From: Isoetes taiwanensis
Lineage: Eukaryota; Streptophyta; Lycopodiopsida; Isoetales; Isoetaceae
Direction of reading: 5' to 3'
NCBI GenBank assembly: GCA_021234155.1
Contig: JAJEKV010000051.1
Coordinates: 1,304,754-1,368,753 of the forward strand
DNA: 64,000 bases
Positions 1 to 11,194 of this stretch are shown here, one piece after another (positions within the stretch are counted from its first letter, which is position 1; each line of letters opens with the position of its first letter). The notes below the pieces were generated by a model. It was not told the origin of the DNA. It worked only from the letters and a program-made list of their open reading frames with translations, and searched no databases. The position numbers were made by a program, and so were the translations under genes.

Positions 1-2419
1 CATAATTTAGCTAAAATGCTTGGCCCCCATATGGGCGTCCCATATAGGACCACTGTTTGGACAAGAGCTTTAAATAAAATTCTTTTTAAACCCCAATCAT
101 GCAATGCAGCCCTTGAGTAGTTACCGAGCATATGATAGAGCGCTTGCTTGCCTCCTGTTACCCGTCTCTTTATGCACTCCTTCCAATTGTACTTGGAGGA
201 GAAGTCTAGACCAAGGTATTTATAGTGTTCTACGGTTTCCAGCTCCTGCCCCTGGTATAAAAACGTTGGCCTTTCTCTAGTCCCAAAGATCATTACCTTT
301 GATTTAGAGATGTTTACACTCATTTGCTTTGCCTTGCAGAAGGCTTCAAGACAATTTAGGTGACTCTGTAACACACTTTTCCTGCTGGCAATCAACACCA
401 CGTCATCTGCATACATGAGCAACTGAAGCAAATAAGCTCCTAGTTTTGTACCTGGTAGTGAGCGAGCTCTAAGCCAATCATCAAGCTCGTCTATGTATAG
501 GCCAAACAAATTAGGTGAAAGAGGGCAGCCTTGCTGGATCCCAATGGTGTTGTTGATCACATCATGCAGGCTATCAGAGAGCTTAGTGAGCACTTCTGCA
601 TATAGCTGGGAAATTGCACCTCTGATCTCTGTTGGTACACCTAATTGCTCCATTCTCGCACCAAGCCCATCCCTCGGGACGGTGTCGAAGGCTTTGGTGA
701 AGTCAATGTAGGCAATGTACAGTGCACAATTTGGGGCCTTAGCCTTTTCCACCAGAACTCTAAGAGTGAGGGCATGATCCAAAGTATTGTGATGCTTTCG
801 AAATCCTGCTTGAAACTGTGAACGCTTGTCATTTGTCTCTGCCCATTGGCTCAATTTGCTCTCCAACAAACTGCCTAAGAGTTTTGCAAACACACTGCCT
901 ATCAGTATTGTTCTGTAATTTCTGATATCCTTTTTGTCCCCTTGTTTATGTATCGAAAAGACACGATTAACCTTCCATCCATCTGGCAGCCCTTGCTTCA
1001 CACAGCTATTAAGCAATTTGGTAAGGACTGATATAGTGACCTGACCGCTCCATTTTATCAGCTCTGTGCACATACCACTTATGTCATGCGCTTTGCCACT
1101 GGCCATACTAGCCACAACATCCTTCACCTCATCTTCTGTGAATAGATTTGCATCTGAAATCAGAATTGGCATATTGTTGGCATTTTGCTTTTCGTAAAGA
1201 TCTCTAACCAGGTTTATCAAGGCTTTGCTATCCAAAGTTGACCTGTAGCGTGTTCCAAAAAGTTTTCGGAAAATTCTTCAATTGTGTGCTCAGATCTATT
1301 TGTTTCTTTCTGAGAAACATGCGCTTTTTGGATCTTAATAGCTTTTTATACCATGCTGGTTTGAGTATGCATGTGTTTGGCAGTCTTGCACGGGCCTCTC
1401 TACATTCTTCGTCCCACCAAGCATTGCATGGCCTCCCTTTTGTGCGCCCCTTTGAGAAACCAAAAACGTGCTCTGCTGCTTGCATGATTTGGCTTGAAAA
1501 CATTTGAGCATCTGTCTCTAAATCTCCTGACCATGGTGCGTTTGCCAGCATTCCTTCGACAAGCTTTTGGTATGGAACTGCTAGTACATAATCTAGTTTC
1601 AGTTTTGGGCAGAAATGTGGTTTTTGGGAAGCGAAATTCAAGCATGCTTTCAGTGTTAAACATAATGGCAGGTGGTCAGATTCAGGCATTTTCTCTCCTA
1701 TAAAACAGTCTTGAATGAGATCTGTGTCCTTTGCAAGGAGATAATCAATGGTGCTTGCTCTAGCATGATTCATGCAAGTATACTTGTGTATGAGTCTCGG
1801 AACAGTGCCAAACTCCAAAAACAGCTCACCCATTTGATTAGATATCATGCCTTCTGAGTTTCTTTGGAAATGTGGCTCCTATTCCTCATCTAGATGAACT
1901 TTTGATACGTCAATGTACGTTTTTGCTTGTTTCTTGCTCGTCCGAGCATTGAAATCTCCCAGGATCACCACTTCTCCATGCGCTTGGTAATCTAGAACAT
2001 CTGTGCTGAGCATATTGGAAAGGGTCTGCTACATCCATGCCTGCGCTATTATAGATGGCTGCGTTGAGTGGTGCATAGTAGCAAAGTGCTAAATATATTG
2101 CAACTCCATTGTTTTTTATTTTTATCCAAATATATTAATTATTGATGTCCTGCTTGATCATTTGAATCTCATCTGCTAATTTTTTTCTGATGTAAATGGC
2201 CACTCCGCCAAACCCTCTTCCTGCACCAGGCTGCTTCTTATTCCAAGCATGACCTACTAGCACAAAGTCAACAATGCCAGGCAATGCACGGTATTGATGT
2301 TCCCAAGTCTCAGTGAAACACAACAGATCATATTGTTTCCAGAGTTCTTTTGTTGCTTCTACCTTGGATTGATTCAGACCTTTTGCATTCCACAGGCAAA
2401 TCTTCAAGGCCCTGCCTCC
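1..2419 (-). pseudogene. LINE NL1 ORF2 (APE endonuclease + reverse transcriptase), broken
   Basis: Endonuclease starts at LKICLWNAKGLNQSK nine codons after the ORF1 TAG. It shows FTETWEH, then GDFNAR near 1945-1965 and SDHLPL near 1650. Lesions seen: in-frame TAA at 2135-2137, a frameshift near 2015-2045, in-frame TAG at 1877-1879, and a one-base frameshift near 1230 just before the reverse transcriptase. From about 1230 down to base 1 the reverse transcriptase frame is open: YIDFTKAFDTVPR near 670-705, QQGCPLSPNLFGLYIDELD near 490-545, and the catalytic YADD at 402-413. The open frame runs off the window. This is LINE ORF2p by family; no RNase H is seen in the part present. Confidence 0.9.
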
Positions 2420-3025
2420 CTAACTGCGTTTAATGCTTGTAACCACAGCTTTTCCACTCTGGTCTAGGTATACAACATAACCAAGGTTTCTGGCTTCTTT
2501 AACTTTTGACCATTCCTTCTTCCTGATTTCCAATTGCGCTGGGGTTAAGTCTGCATCAAGCCAGACCCCTTTCTCACCTTTGAGCGAGCCCCTATTGTGC
2601 ATAATTCTGTCCCTTGCTTCCTTGTTATGGAACTTCACCAGTATAGGACGTACATGGAAGCCTGCTTTCCCTAGTCTTCTTCCAGATATAAAACATGGAT
2701 CATGGAGATGCATAGTATCAGCAAAAAGCTGACTTAGTACCTCTTTGATATCTTCGTTGTCAGACTCCTGCAGCCCCAAGATCTTCAAGTTCTTGGACCT
2801 CATCTCCTGATCTGCTTGCTCTGCTGACACTTGCTCATGATGGAGCATCATTTGCTCCTTTGTGGTTTCAGCAACCAGCGAGGCCAATTTTGATTCAAGG
2901 CTTGCAATTTGCGAGTTATAATCCACTATAAGCTTTTGTATTGCTTCAGTGAATTCAGCATTTTGAGATTGAAGGATTGTATTTTGTTGAAGTGCTTCAT
3001 CCAGAGATTTTCTGATTGATTGCAC
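2420..3025 (-). pseudogene. LINE NL1 ORF1 protein (coiled coil plus RRM-like), N-terminus missing
   Basis: About 201 codons. Residues 1-75 are heptad-like and rich in Glu, Gln and Leu (coiled coil, likely trimerisation). Residues about 78-150 resemble the L1-type RRM domain, starting near NLKILGLQESDNEDI. The C-terminal part carries GVWLDADLTPAQLEIRKKEW, the usual basic nucleic-acid-binding tail of LINE ORF1 proteins. The family role is RNA binding and chaperoning in the retrotransposition particle. There is no ATG at the 5' end and an in-frame stop lies just upstream, so the N-terminus is lost or shifted. The ORF ends in TAG at 2420-2422, and the endonuclease continues in the same frame directly after it. 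Confidence 0.85.
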
Positions 3026-3059
3026 CTCTCTTTTTCAATCCTGCCATTATAACACTGTT

Positions 3060-3370
3060 CTTAACAACAGAATATTTGCTGTGAGGGGCTGTACTTGGTA
3101 TGATCTTCTAAGTCTTGCTCTTAGATTCAGATCCTGTAATTTTGCTACTCGCAACTAGAGAAGAAGTACGTAATCTTTTCTATCATGCAATTCATGCTTC
3201 CAACATATTCAAAGTTTTTGAGTTCATTATTTGTAATAATGGGGTGATTTAGCATGTGATGATAGTTTATATTACTGTTGCCATGAAGGAGTTCGAAAGT
3301 GGGTGGCTATTTGAGAAAGAGTCACTAGTGTATCAAGCTTTTCCATCCACAAATTGCTCCCATACTCTGC
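3060..3370. other. Intergenic, nothing recognised
   Basis: Upstream flank of NL1 up to the retro-insertion. No coding or repeat signal that I can support. Confidence 0.4.
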
Positions 3371-4602
3371 AAATACTAGGTCGTGCGAGTCTGACTGTCA
3401 GAGTGTGGTTCAAGCGTCTGGTATTCCTGTGGTTGAGGTGGACCATCAAGCTCACATCAAGTGTGCTGAGAACTTATCTTCCTGTGCAGTTCTTGGGTAC
3501 TTCACTAGTGGCTATTTAGATTTTTCTCGGTTCCATATTTGGTTGTCTCGGTTTTGAGACATCTTCAATTTCCTCCTTTTCAGTCCATCAAGTTGCTGGC
3601 AAAAAACTTTGTTCTTATTATGTTTGAAAGTAGTGATGTAGTGGACTCTTTGGTATCAAGAGGGATTGATCCACTTGGTGGAGAATATATAATGTACCGG
3701 TATTATTCTCCTGGCTTTACACCATATATGGTTCATGCATTAAAGATGCCTTGCTAGTTCTCGTTACCTAATCTTCCTTCTGATCTAATGGCTCATCAAT
3801 TTCTAGTTACAATTGCAACGGGATTTGGGGTTCATATCTCACACTCCATCATGAATGGGTCCAAGAATTTGCATTTCTATGCCAGTGGATTCGCCATTAC
3901 CAGATTATATAGTTGTGAAGAGCGGGCCTTGGTATAAAAAGCTGGATCTTAAGCTTCTGAATGGTCCAGAATTAGCCCGTTTGTTTCCTGATAAGGAGGC
4001 TTTTGTTAGCTTTCGTCGAGGTACTCGTGCATCTCAGGCATCTATTCAACATTCTTCCCAGGTTCAAGCTCCCATTGTTACTTATTCATCTATTCATGAT
4101 CAATCTTTGCCAGTTGCTTTGCATTTCTCGGCTATGGAAGATGCTCTACATACAGTTCCGGTGGTGTCAGCTCCATCAGCTGCAGTTATAGTTCCTACTA
4201 CTCTCCATGATGTTGCTTCTGCCTCTCATGCTTCTGAGGTTGTTATGGCTGATGGTCCTAATCTTCAGTGCACTAAAGAGCCATCAGTTGCAAGAAGGCA
4301 GCGAGGAAGAAGTCTGTTATGTCATCTCACGAGGCTATCCTACCTCGTACTATTCAGTGGCATGATAATTTGATGTCTGTTGATGATCATCTGGATGACG
4401 CAGAACGTGATGATTGTGATGAGGCTATTAAACACCTCAAGGTGGCACAAGGAGTATGATTATACTCTGTGTATGTGTGGTTTTGCTTAGTGGACTATTT
4501 CGTCCTCTAGGTTTTGAGTCTCATGTCCCAGATCCCTTGTATGTATCTTGATTTTCCTTGATAATAGATTGCCGTCCTTCAAAAAAAAATACTAGGTCGT
4601 GC
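3371..4602 (+). mobile_element. Retro-insertion with gag-like (DUF4283-like) ORF remnant, 16 bp TSD and poly(A)
   Basis: The 16-mer AAATACTAGGTCGTGC occurs at 3371-3386 and again at 4587-4602, with an A tract (4581-4589) just before the second copy. This is the signature of target-primed reverse transcription. The inserted 1.2 kb holds a broken plus-strand reading frame: CAVLGYFTSGYLDFSRFHIW (about 3485-3545), LLAKNFVLIMFESSDVVDSL (about 3595-3650), then a proline/serine-rich tail in 3855-4373. The order, with a later LPNLPSDLMAH, resembles the DUF4283 gag-like domain of plant LINE ORF1 proteins. No endonuclease or reverse transcriptase follows, so the insert is a 5'-truncated or ORF1-only copy. 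The TSD is directly visible; the DUF4283 match is by eye. Confidence 0.75.
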
Positions 4603-4748
4603 AATTAGAGAAGACAAGTATAATAAGTGCCTTATGTAGAACTGCCCATGGATAATGATTTGAATGGGCTCAAATATTGGAGATCATGATATGCCACATG
4701 AACATTTAAGGAAGGTTAGGCATCATCAAAATCATTCTTTGATTTAGT

Positions 4749-5015
4749 CTATCTCATTCTCATGGTGCTAAGACCGAATGTATGAAATTGAACTAATAGT
4801 TTTGCGACTATTGTGGAGACAACAGGCTGCCACTTGTTCCATGTCATATGCGCCTTTGGAACTTGTGGTCTACAGAGAAATGTTACTGGCTGAGATGTCA
4901 TCCTTTTTACCTTTATTTCTACCAAAATTCCAGCATAATCAACATCTACCATATATGCAGGGCTACTAATGGTATTAGTTAGGCGATTCAAATGGAAGAG
5001 GATGGACATGAGCAT
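4749..5015 (-). pseudogene. Possible Ty1/copia RNase H remnant
   Basis: An 88-codon frame reads VDVDYAGILVEIKVKRMTSQ and then WNKWQPVVSTIVAKL, which looks like a degraded copy of the copia RNase H region (DADWAG..., ...SKWQ.VVALST.EAEY). The frame has no flanking pol motifs and no LTRs nearby. The plus-strand ORF at 4969-5238 overlaps only its edge and has no family features. Recognition is weak. Confidence 0.4.
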
Positions 5016-5410
5016 TAATCAAAGGTCGATGGATTTTTTCGGACCTCTGAACAGGCATGAAGAATCGTGCAAATGTGAATGTATATGCGACATGCACCTG
5101 TTGAGAAGGGATTATACATGCAATGCTAAGGATACTAAAGGGAGGTTTAACATTGCTAAAGCTAGCTCTTGCATGTTCATCTTCTGCATTTTAAGCCTGG
5201 CTATGAAAGGAAGAGGCGAAAGAGGAATTTCAACCTGATAATGTACCACTAGTCGGATATTATTTGTTTTTTTGATCTCATCCTATTTTGGTCGACTCGT
5301 GTTTTTGATAAGCACAATTTTGGTTTCAAGGGTTACTGCTTCCCTTTAAGGAAAAAACACTATCATTTTGTATTGACATATACATAAATTAATATATATA
5401 TAGAAGCCTT
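5016..5410. other. No recognisable feature
   Basis: AT-rich sequence with no ORF or repeat that I can assign. Confidence 0.35.
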
Positions 5411-5414
5411 CAAT

Positions 5415-5485
5415 TGAAAAGAAGGAATTAAATTGAATGATTTTTATCGTCTACAGAGACCAATCGGCTTATGGGATCCAACATG
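5415..5485 (-). mobile_element. Short LINE 3'-terminal fragment
   Basis: On the minus strand the segment has the NL-family 3' end: ATAAGCCGATTGGTCT followed by GTAGACGATAAAAATC, the same order as in NL3, NL4 and NL5. The stem is imperfect here. The adjoining coding part is missing, so this is a very short 5'-truncated copy. Confidence 0.55.
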
Positions 5486-5766
5486 ATAGGTATTCATTGA
5501 TGAACTTCCGTCTTCACTTTCTTTATTCTCTATACTTGAAGGAGTGTGAATGGAATAAACCTTTTTCAAGCAAAACAAAATCTCCTAACCGTGGATTGTC
5601 AGATAAGCCCTTTCATCTGATTGTGCATGTGCATTATTGTAGATTTCTATGGTTATCCCTCCTTTTTTTTAACAGTCTTATACAAGCCATTGTAAATTGT
5701 ATAGAAAACTACATATTTTTTGAAAGCATCAAAGAACTTGATTGGTAAACCCTACTGACACAAAAA

Positions 5767-6333
5767 ATGTCGTCGATTCGCGTAGCGAATCGGCATTCTT
5801 GCTCAAGACGAGCATGCATGCATTGCATGCGTCGCATGCATGCATCGCATGCATTTTGGGCCGTTCGTCAGGTTGGGCGTTTGCTACTTATTGCAGAGTT
5901 CTTCATCGACGTTTCATCGGCGCTTCCTCTTCTCTCAGCAGTACCTTATTCTCTTTGATTTGTTTCCAGGCAGGGGAGGGGCTTCTTCCTGCCTGGTTTG
6001 GCCAATTTGGCGTTGCTTTCCTGCTGTCCTTTTCGGCCTTTAGCCTTCATCCTGTGACCTTCGTCCTCGAACCTAGTTTGTTAAGGAAGTCCTTTGGTAT
6101 TCGGGCGCTTTGTTGGTTTCATGCGAGTCGCAGTGCAAGAATGTCGTCGATTCGGCGTGGCGAATGGCATTCTTGCTCAAGGCGAAACATGCATGCATTG
6201 CATCGCGTCGCATGCATGCATCGCATCGCGTTTTGGGCGTTCGTCGGGTTGGGCGTTTGCTACTTATTGCAGAGTTCTTCATCGACGTTTCATCGGCGCT
6301 TCCTCTTCTCTCAGCAGTACCTTATTCTCTTTG
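5767..6333 (+). repeat. 193 bp direct repeat, two copies 374 bp apart, with clustered CATGCATG
   Basis: Copy 1 is 5767-5957 and copy 2 is 6141-6333. Both run from ATGTCGTCGATTCG to ACCTTATTCTCTTTG. Each has a near-palindrome of the GATTCG...CGAATC type and a run of CATGCATG/GCATGC words that matches the RY element bound by plant B3 proteins. A 243-codon open frame spans 5742-6473 but starts at TTG, covers both repeats and has no family features, so I do not call a protein. Confidence 0.75.
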
Positions 6334-6565
6334 AACCCACCCTCTCCCCCTTCTTTGTTTACTATATTTTGTACACGTTCTGTTTATCATGTTTTTCCAC
6401 CCGGTGGGTGATGCTTTTTTCCACCCACTGGGTGATGCTATTCTTTGGTATGTTTCTCGTTTGTTGTTGGTGATGTGCAGGTACAGGTTGGCGAGCGCGA
6501 TCCGTTTTGACTTCTCCATGCGCGAGTTTTTGGGAGCGATTCTATGCCTTACGTTTGTCTAAGCC

Positions 6566-6652
6566 CCTTGCCGAAGGCTTATCACTAGGGTTTTTCCTCG
6601 AAAACCCGAAAGGGCGGGGTTTTTTAATCCCGGTGATAAGCTTTCGGCAGGT
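6566..6652 (+). other. Structured hairpin shared with LINE 3' UTRs
   Basis: TTGCCGAAGGCTTATCAC (6568-6585) pairs with 6633-6650 at 16 of 18 positions. The enclosed part, TTTTTCCTCGAAAACCC followed by GGGCGGGGTTTTTTAA, matches the 3' UTR of NL3 (11281-11330) and NL4 (12042-12090) in their sense orientation. This is probably a detached LINE 3' UTR piece. Confidence 0.6.
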
Positions 6653-6789
6653 ACATCAGCCACTCATCTATTAGCATTGTATTTGTTTTTGGGGTCCAAA
6701 TGTTATAATTGGATTTTCCCTTTATTTTTCGTGGGTAGTTCGCATGTGTGCGGCAAAAAATGGCCTCATTTTTTAATTTCATTGATTCA

Positions 6790-9340
6790 ATGCACATCAT
6801 ATTGAAATTGCTTAATAACCCCTTCTGGCTTATGGTTAAAAATAAAGTTGTTTCTACTCTTTCATATCCTCCAAAGGAGAATATATATCCTCCAATCTGT
6901 CAGATTATCAGGTAGAAAAAAAATCAGTGTCAGTAATGTTAACCAGATTATAATCAAAGGACAAGGAGGCAATTTCAAGAATCCATTCTGCCCATAGACA
7001 AGTTCTAAAGAGATGAGATTCATCTTCGACCGCTTCAAGACATCTGACACAAATGTCAGAGTCTACCATATGCAGTCTAAATCTTTTCCTGTTGGTAGCT
7101 AATGCTTTATGCCACAGTTGCCAAAGGACTTGATTTTTGGCTGAATCGGGCATATCCACATAGACATAAGATTCTTGATGCATCTGTCCTGGCTAATACT
7201 CCATTTGTTATGAGGCGTAATCTGGAGCTCTCTTGAGAGGTTCCTGTAAGCCTTTGTCACAGTGAAGTCGGTTTTACCATTATAGTACCAACACAAATCA
7301 TTACCTATCCAATCCCCAACCATGAGAGAGGTAACAATGTTTTTATAAAGAATTTATGAATCCATACCCTCATTATCTAGAATGGAATTATTAAAAGGGA
7401 TCAGTCTACCATCATAATCAAATAAATCTCGAATGATCTTGATACCTTTAATGCCCCACTTTTTACCTGATCTGGAAAATGACATGCCAGGCACAGATCC
7501 GGATTGTTAGTAAGTAGAGTAGGGTTCCAAAAAATTGGCTGATCCACAGAGAGGCCACCTTTCCAGGCATACATCACCTTGACTTGCTGCCAAGCCTTAA
7601 TCCATTTCTTCAAAATACCCGGAATTGAGTTGGGGATGGAGAAAGGGAAGTAAATGGAATGGACGAGATCCATATGAAGGTACTTAATTAGTCCATGGGT
7701 AGCCTTATAAAAATATTTGGCAGCAAAAGCAATCCCCTGCTTCTCAATGTCAGTAATAGATAGCCTACCATGTTCTTTTTTTTACAGCATTCAATCATAG
7801 AAACTGGAATCCAACATCTCCTATTCTGGCTACACGAGATAAACCTGCCAATAATACTCTCTGGAGCTCGGACGAGACCTTCTTGGGACAAGAATGACTG
7901 AAGACTGCTAAACATGGGAGGATGAGATCATACAATTGGCAATAATTGCCCTCCCATTTTTCGAAAGATACTTAGAATTGAGGAGGTCAATCTTTTTGTA
8001 AAACTTCTCAATGATTCCTTCCCATAAATCCGAGGGGCTGCTTCTAATGACAAAGGGAATGCCTAAATTTTTTAACTTAGTGGTTGGAAGATCATATTTA
8101 CATCCCAAGAGATTTGCTGATCTCTCTCCACTTACATGATTCCTAACCAATGCCTTGAACTTTGTACGATTGATTTTGCATCTTGAGACCCTGCCAAAGT
8201 TTTCCAAAATATCCTGGGTGTTAAAAATGGACTGATCATCTGTGGACACCATAAAAAAAGTGTCATCTACAAAATGACCATTTAGCAGTTGATCTGCCCA
8301 AGGATTTTGAGGAAGATTGAGGTCCTAAATAATATGCAAATTTTTGCTGACTCTAGCTTAGCATGGAGAGCTTTTATAACAATGAGGAACAGGAAGGGAA
8401 CCAAGGGGCACCCTTGTTTCATTCCCCGTCTGATATAAAAAAAAGGGCTAGTTTCCCCATTAATCAAAACAAGAAATCTTGAATTATTAAGAAGAGCCTC
8501 CAAGAGGGAGATTACCTCCTAACCTAGAGCTCTGCAATACTTGAAAAGCAAAATCCAGCTTACCATGTCGAAGGCTTTTGTAATATCTAACTTAAGAAGA
8601 GCAATATCCTACTTAGAATCTTTAGCCCATTGAAGCCCAAGAATTGCTGTAACCACATTATCTAGACTAGGACAACCTTAAATCTAGCAGCCATAGTTCC
8701 CGAGATGATCTTATATATCATATTAGATAGAGAAATATGACGTTAATCAGAGAAAGTACTAGGCATATCTATTTAGGAACTAAAGCAATGAAACTAGTAT
8801 TAATCCTAGTTTCTAAATACTTATACTCCGTGTATTCTTAGCCAGATTGGTGATAAGTCCCAAATCAAGGGCTATGCTTTCTTGTAGAATTCAGTAGCCC
8901 ATCAGGTCCAAGAGTTTTTCCATTTTCCATAGTTTTTACTATCTGCAAAAGCTCAAAGTTGGTTTAGCCGTGTCAATGTTATGAAGGTTAGTTACTTTAA
9001 CATTTAAATTAATAAAATCATCCATAATGACATGACTGCTATCTTGATTAGTCCCCATAATACTTATAAAATGCTGAGAAGCAGCTCTCTGCATCATCCG
9101 AGACATATTCTTCACCTACCTTAATTTCAAAAATATGATTTCTCTTAGCCTTGCTCTTGGCATTAATGAAGAAGTATTTGGAATTGCAGCTTTCACTACA
9201 TTTAATTTCTTAACCATCCATTTGCAATTCCGATCTCTTCCTTTTCAATCTCTTTTCGAATATTATCTTGATCCTCATATGAAGCTTGAATCAAAGAGTT
9301 TCTAAGGTTATTGAGATGCTCAGAAGGTTTTCAATTCAAT
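6790..9340 (-). mobile_element. L1-like LINE copy NL2, heavily decayed
   Basis: The minus strand shows the plant L1-type order. Reverse transcriptase pieces come first: RRGMKQGCPLVPFLFLIVIK at about 8400-8440, then a SRCKINRTKFKAL connection region near 8150 and GIPFVIRSSPSDLWEGIIEK. A later WNPTLLTNN segment follows at about 7510-7540. The C-terminal zf-RVT domain at 6908-7183 reads LWHKALATNRK ... SDICVRC ... EDESHLFRTCLWAEWIL. Frames change at least five times and stops are frequent. The sequence differs from the NL family, which lacks this zf-RVT type. The 5' boundary near 9340 is approximate. Confidence 0.75.
6908..7183 (-). pseudogene. zf-RVT domain fragment of NL2 ORF2
   Basis: About 91 codons covering the C-terminal zinc-binding domain typical of plant L1-like reverse transcriptases (Cys-x2-Cys ... 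Glu-Asp-x2-His ... Cys). The N-terminal half of the domain, in another frame, is at 7099-7323. No function is expected from a fragment. Confidence 0.7.
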
Positions 9341-10230
9341 TCAATTCATCCCAAATATAAATAAAGAAAAAAGTGTACAAATCGAACAAATCAACTATCA
9401 GTTTAGATGGCATGTTGTCTATGTAATGGTTGATTTTATATTTTTAAGTATGAATCGTTTTAAATGCATATGCATACCAGAAGAGAGGTGGTTTGACTAG
9501 TAAATTAATACGAGATTGCATAGGGAACTATATTTTGGAGTTCTTAAATGACAACTTATAATTTGTTTGAGTTCTGACAACAACCAATTTCTTTAAAATT
9601 CTCATTTGACAACTGATATTTTTCATTGACACGTTTGTGACATCTTTTTTTGCAAAAAGAACTCATGTGTTGTCAATTTGAGACACTGACTGCCATACTA
9701 AATTGTCTATCTTTCTCTATGTCATATACTTAATAATTTCTGCGACGATGCATTCTCAGCAATTAATTGATGGAACATCATGATTGGAGCTTGCGCTTTC
9801 AATGGTTTTGTCAGAGATGCTCTTCTCATTTTCAGCTTTGCAAATTGAAGACATGATACCCGAAAAGTTACTTACTGTAGCATTCTTGAAGGAATTGCTT
9901 TACTAGCATTTGCAAAGAGAGTTCATGCATATGTCTTTAAGAGCAGCTTTCATTGGATTCATCCAAGTTGACAACCACCAGTGGAACAACACCTTGTATA
10001 TAAGAATAGAATAGAACAGAAGGGTCCATTATATTTTGAACTTTATTCTTTTGTAAGTCTAGTTAAATCAACGCGTGAAATATGCTTATTCTTAGTTGTT
10101 TGCTATTTAAGTTCAAACATCTTGGTGTTGCATGCAACTACATATGCATTAAAGTGGGCTTTGAATTTCACTACTTAATTTAATGTAAGGATGCATAGTC
10201 GAGGAGCATTTTCCCAGACTATTGGATCTG
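9340..10230. other. No recognisable feature
   Basis: AT-rich spacer. It begins with a short AATTC-type tract at about 9338-9355 that could be a LINE tail, and has an AATAG-like run near 10003. No coding signal is convincing. Confidence 0.35.
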
Positions 10231-10234
10231 TGTG

Positions 10235-10640
10235 GAAGTTTTGAGCTAATGCATGCAGCAGTTCTTCAACACGATCCAGACCAAGTTGGCTATGAGCACG
10301 GCTTATCATCCCCAAACTGACGGTCAAACGGAGCACACCAACAGAATTCTAGAAGATATGTTGAGAAGCTTTGTGTGGAACAAGCAATCCAAATGGAGGT
10401 TATACATTTACTTGGTAGAATTTGCTTATAACATCACCAAGTAGGAATCTTCCCAAATGTCCTCCTTTATGCTTAACTACAGTTATCAGTGCTTGACACC
10501 TGACATTTGGCATAATCTGGTGTCTAAAGTGGAAGTTTCTCAACAAATGTTGTCGGATATGCAGCAGTTAGTGGAAGAGGTGAGAGGCTATCTTCTAGCA
10601 GCAAGAAGTCAGCTTGCCTTCTCATATGAATTTCTAGCTT
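10235..10640 (+). pseudogene. Ty3/gypsy integrase C-terminal fragment
   Basis: The plus strand reads MSTAYHPQTDGQTEHTNRIL and EDMLRSFVWNKQSKW, the conserved end of the Ty3/gypsy integrase core, including the catalytic-Glu region equivalent. Then comes an in-frame stop at TK*ESS (10442-10444), followed in another frame by SKVEVSQQMLSDMQQLVEEV. The same family is seen at 63.5-64.0 kb, where the segments are close in sequence. There is no chromodomain, LTR or other pol domain around it, so this is an isolated scrap. Confidence 0.85.
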
Positions 10641-10675
10641 AAAACTTTTGCAGGATTAGATGGGTCAGTGCTGCT

Positions 10676-10930
10676 AGAGCATTAAGTCTATATGATAATG
10701 GAGTATTCAATAGTTATAACATTGAGCTCACTATTGATTTTAGAATAACTTGAAGCACGTGAAAATATGTCTATATGATAATGGAATATTCAATAGTTAT
10801 AACATTGAGTTTGCGATTGGTTTTAGAATAACTTGAAACATGTGAAAATATAGTAACTAAAAAATACCGAGCAATTTAATGCATTACAGTATCTGAAAAA
10901 TACTGAGCAATTTAATGCATTATTATCAAG
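10676..10930. repeat. Local tandem duplications
   Basis: A block of about 88 bp (TCTATATGATAATGGA... to ...TGAAAATATG) occurs twice at about 10688-10767 and 10769-10853. A second block of about 33 bp (AAATAC[CT]GAGCAATTTAA...) occurs twice at 10861-10893 and 10896-10928. Confidence 0.75.
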
Positions 10931-11194
10931 ATTGTTTATGATTGTTTAAGTACAAAGAAAACTAAGCATATAAACTCATAAAAATCATGTGTAAAATAGA
11001 ACATCAACACCAACGACAAGGGCTATGCGAGTTAGCTTGTGTGGAAAGGTAGATGAAATGTGGCAATTATTCAATTTGGGGCTATTGAGACTACCTAAGC
11101 ACTCCAACTCTTGAGCATAGACCAATTTTGAAAGAGCCTTTCAATTTGCTTAAGGCTAATTAATTTGCAATGGCTTGATGGTCCAAAGCAAAAT

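Larger units (their letters stand above)
1..3060 (-). mobile_element. LINE copy NL1, cut by the left window edge
   Basis: Non-LTR retrotransposon on the minus strand, read from about 3060 down to 1 in the order ORF1, endonuclease, reverse transcriptase. The 3' end lies outside the window. It belongs to the same broad family as NL3 to NL10: the same ORF1 layout, a GDFNAR-type endonuclease motif and YADD reverse transcriptase. It carries at least two nonsense codons and two frameshifts, so it is an old, inactive copy. No target-site duplication can be sought because one end is missing. Confidence 0.9.

Noticed and set aside
5742-6473. 243-codon plus-strand ORF
   Set aside because: TTG start, spans two copies of a direct repeat, no domain, and other frames are equally open.
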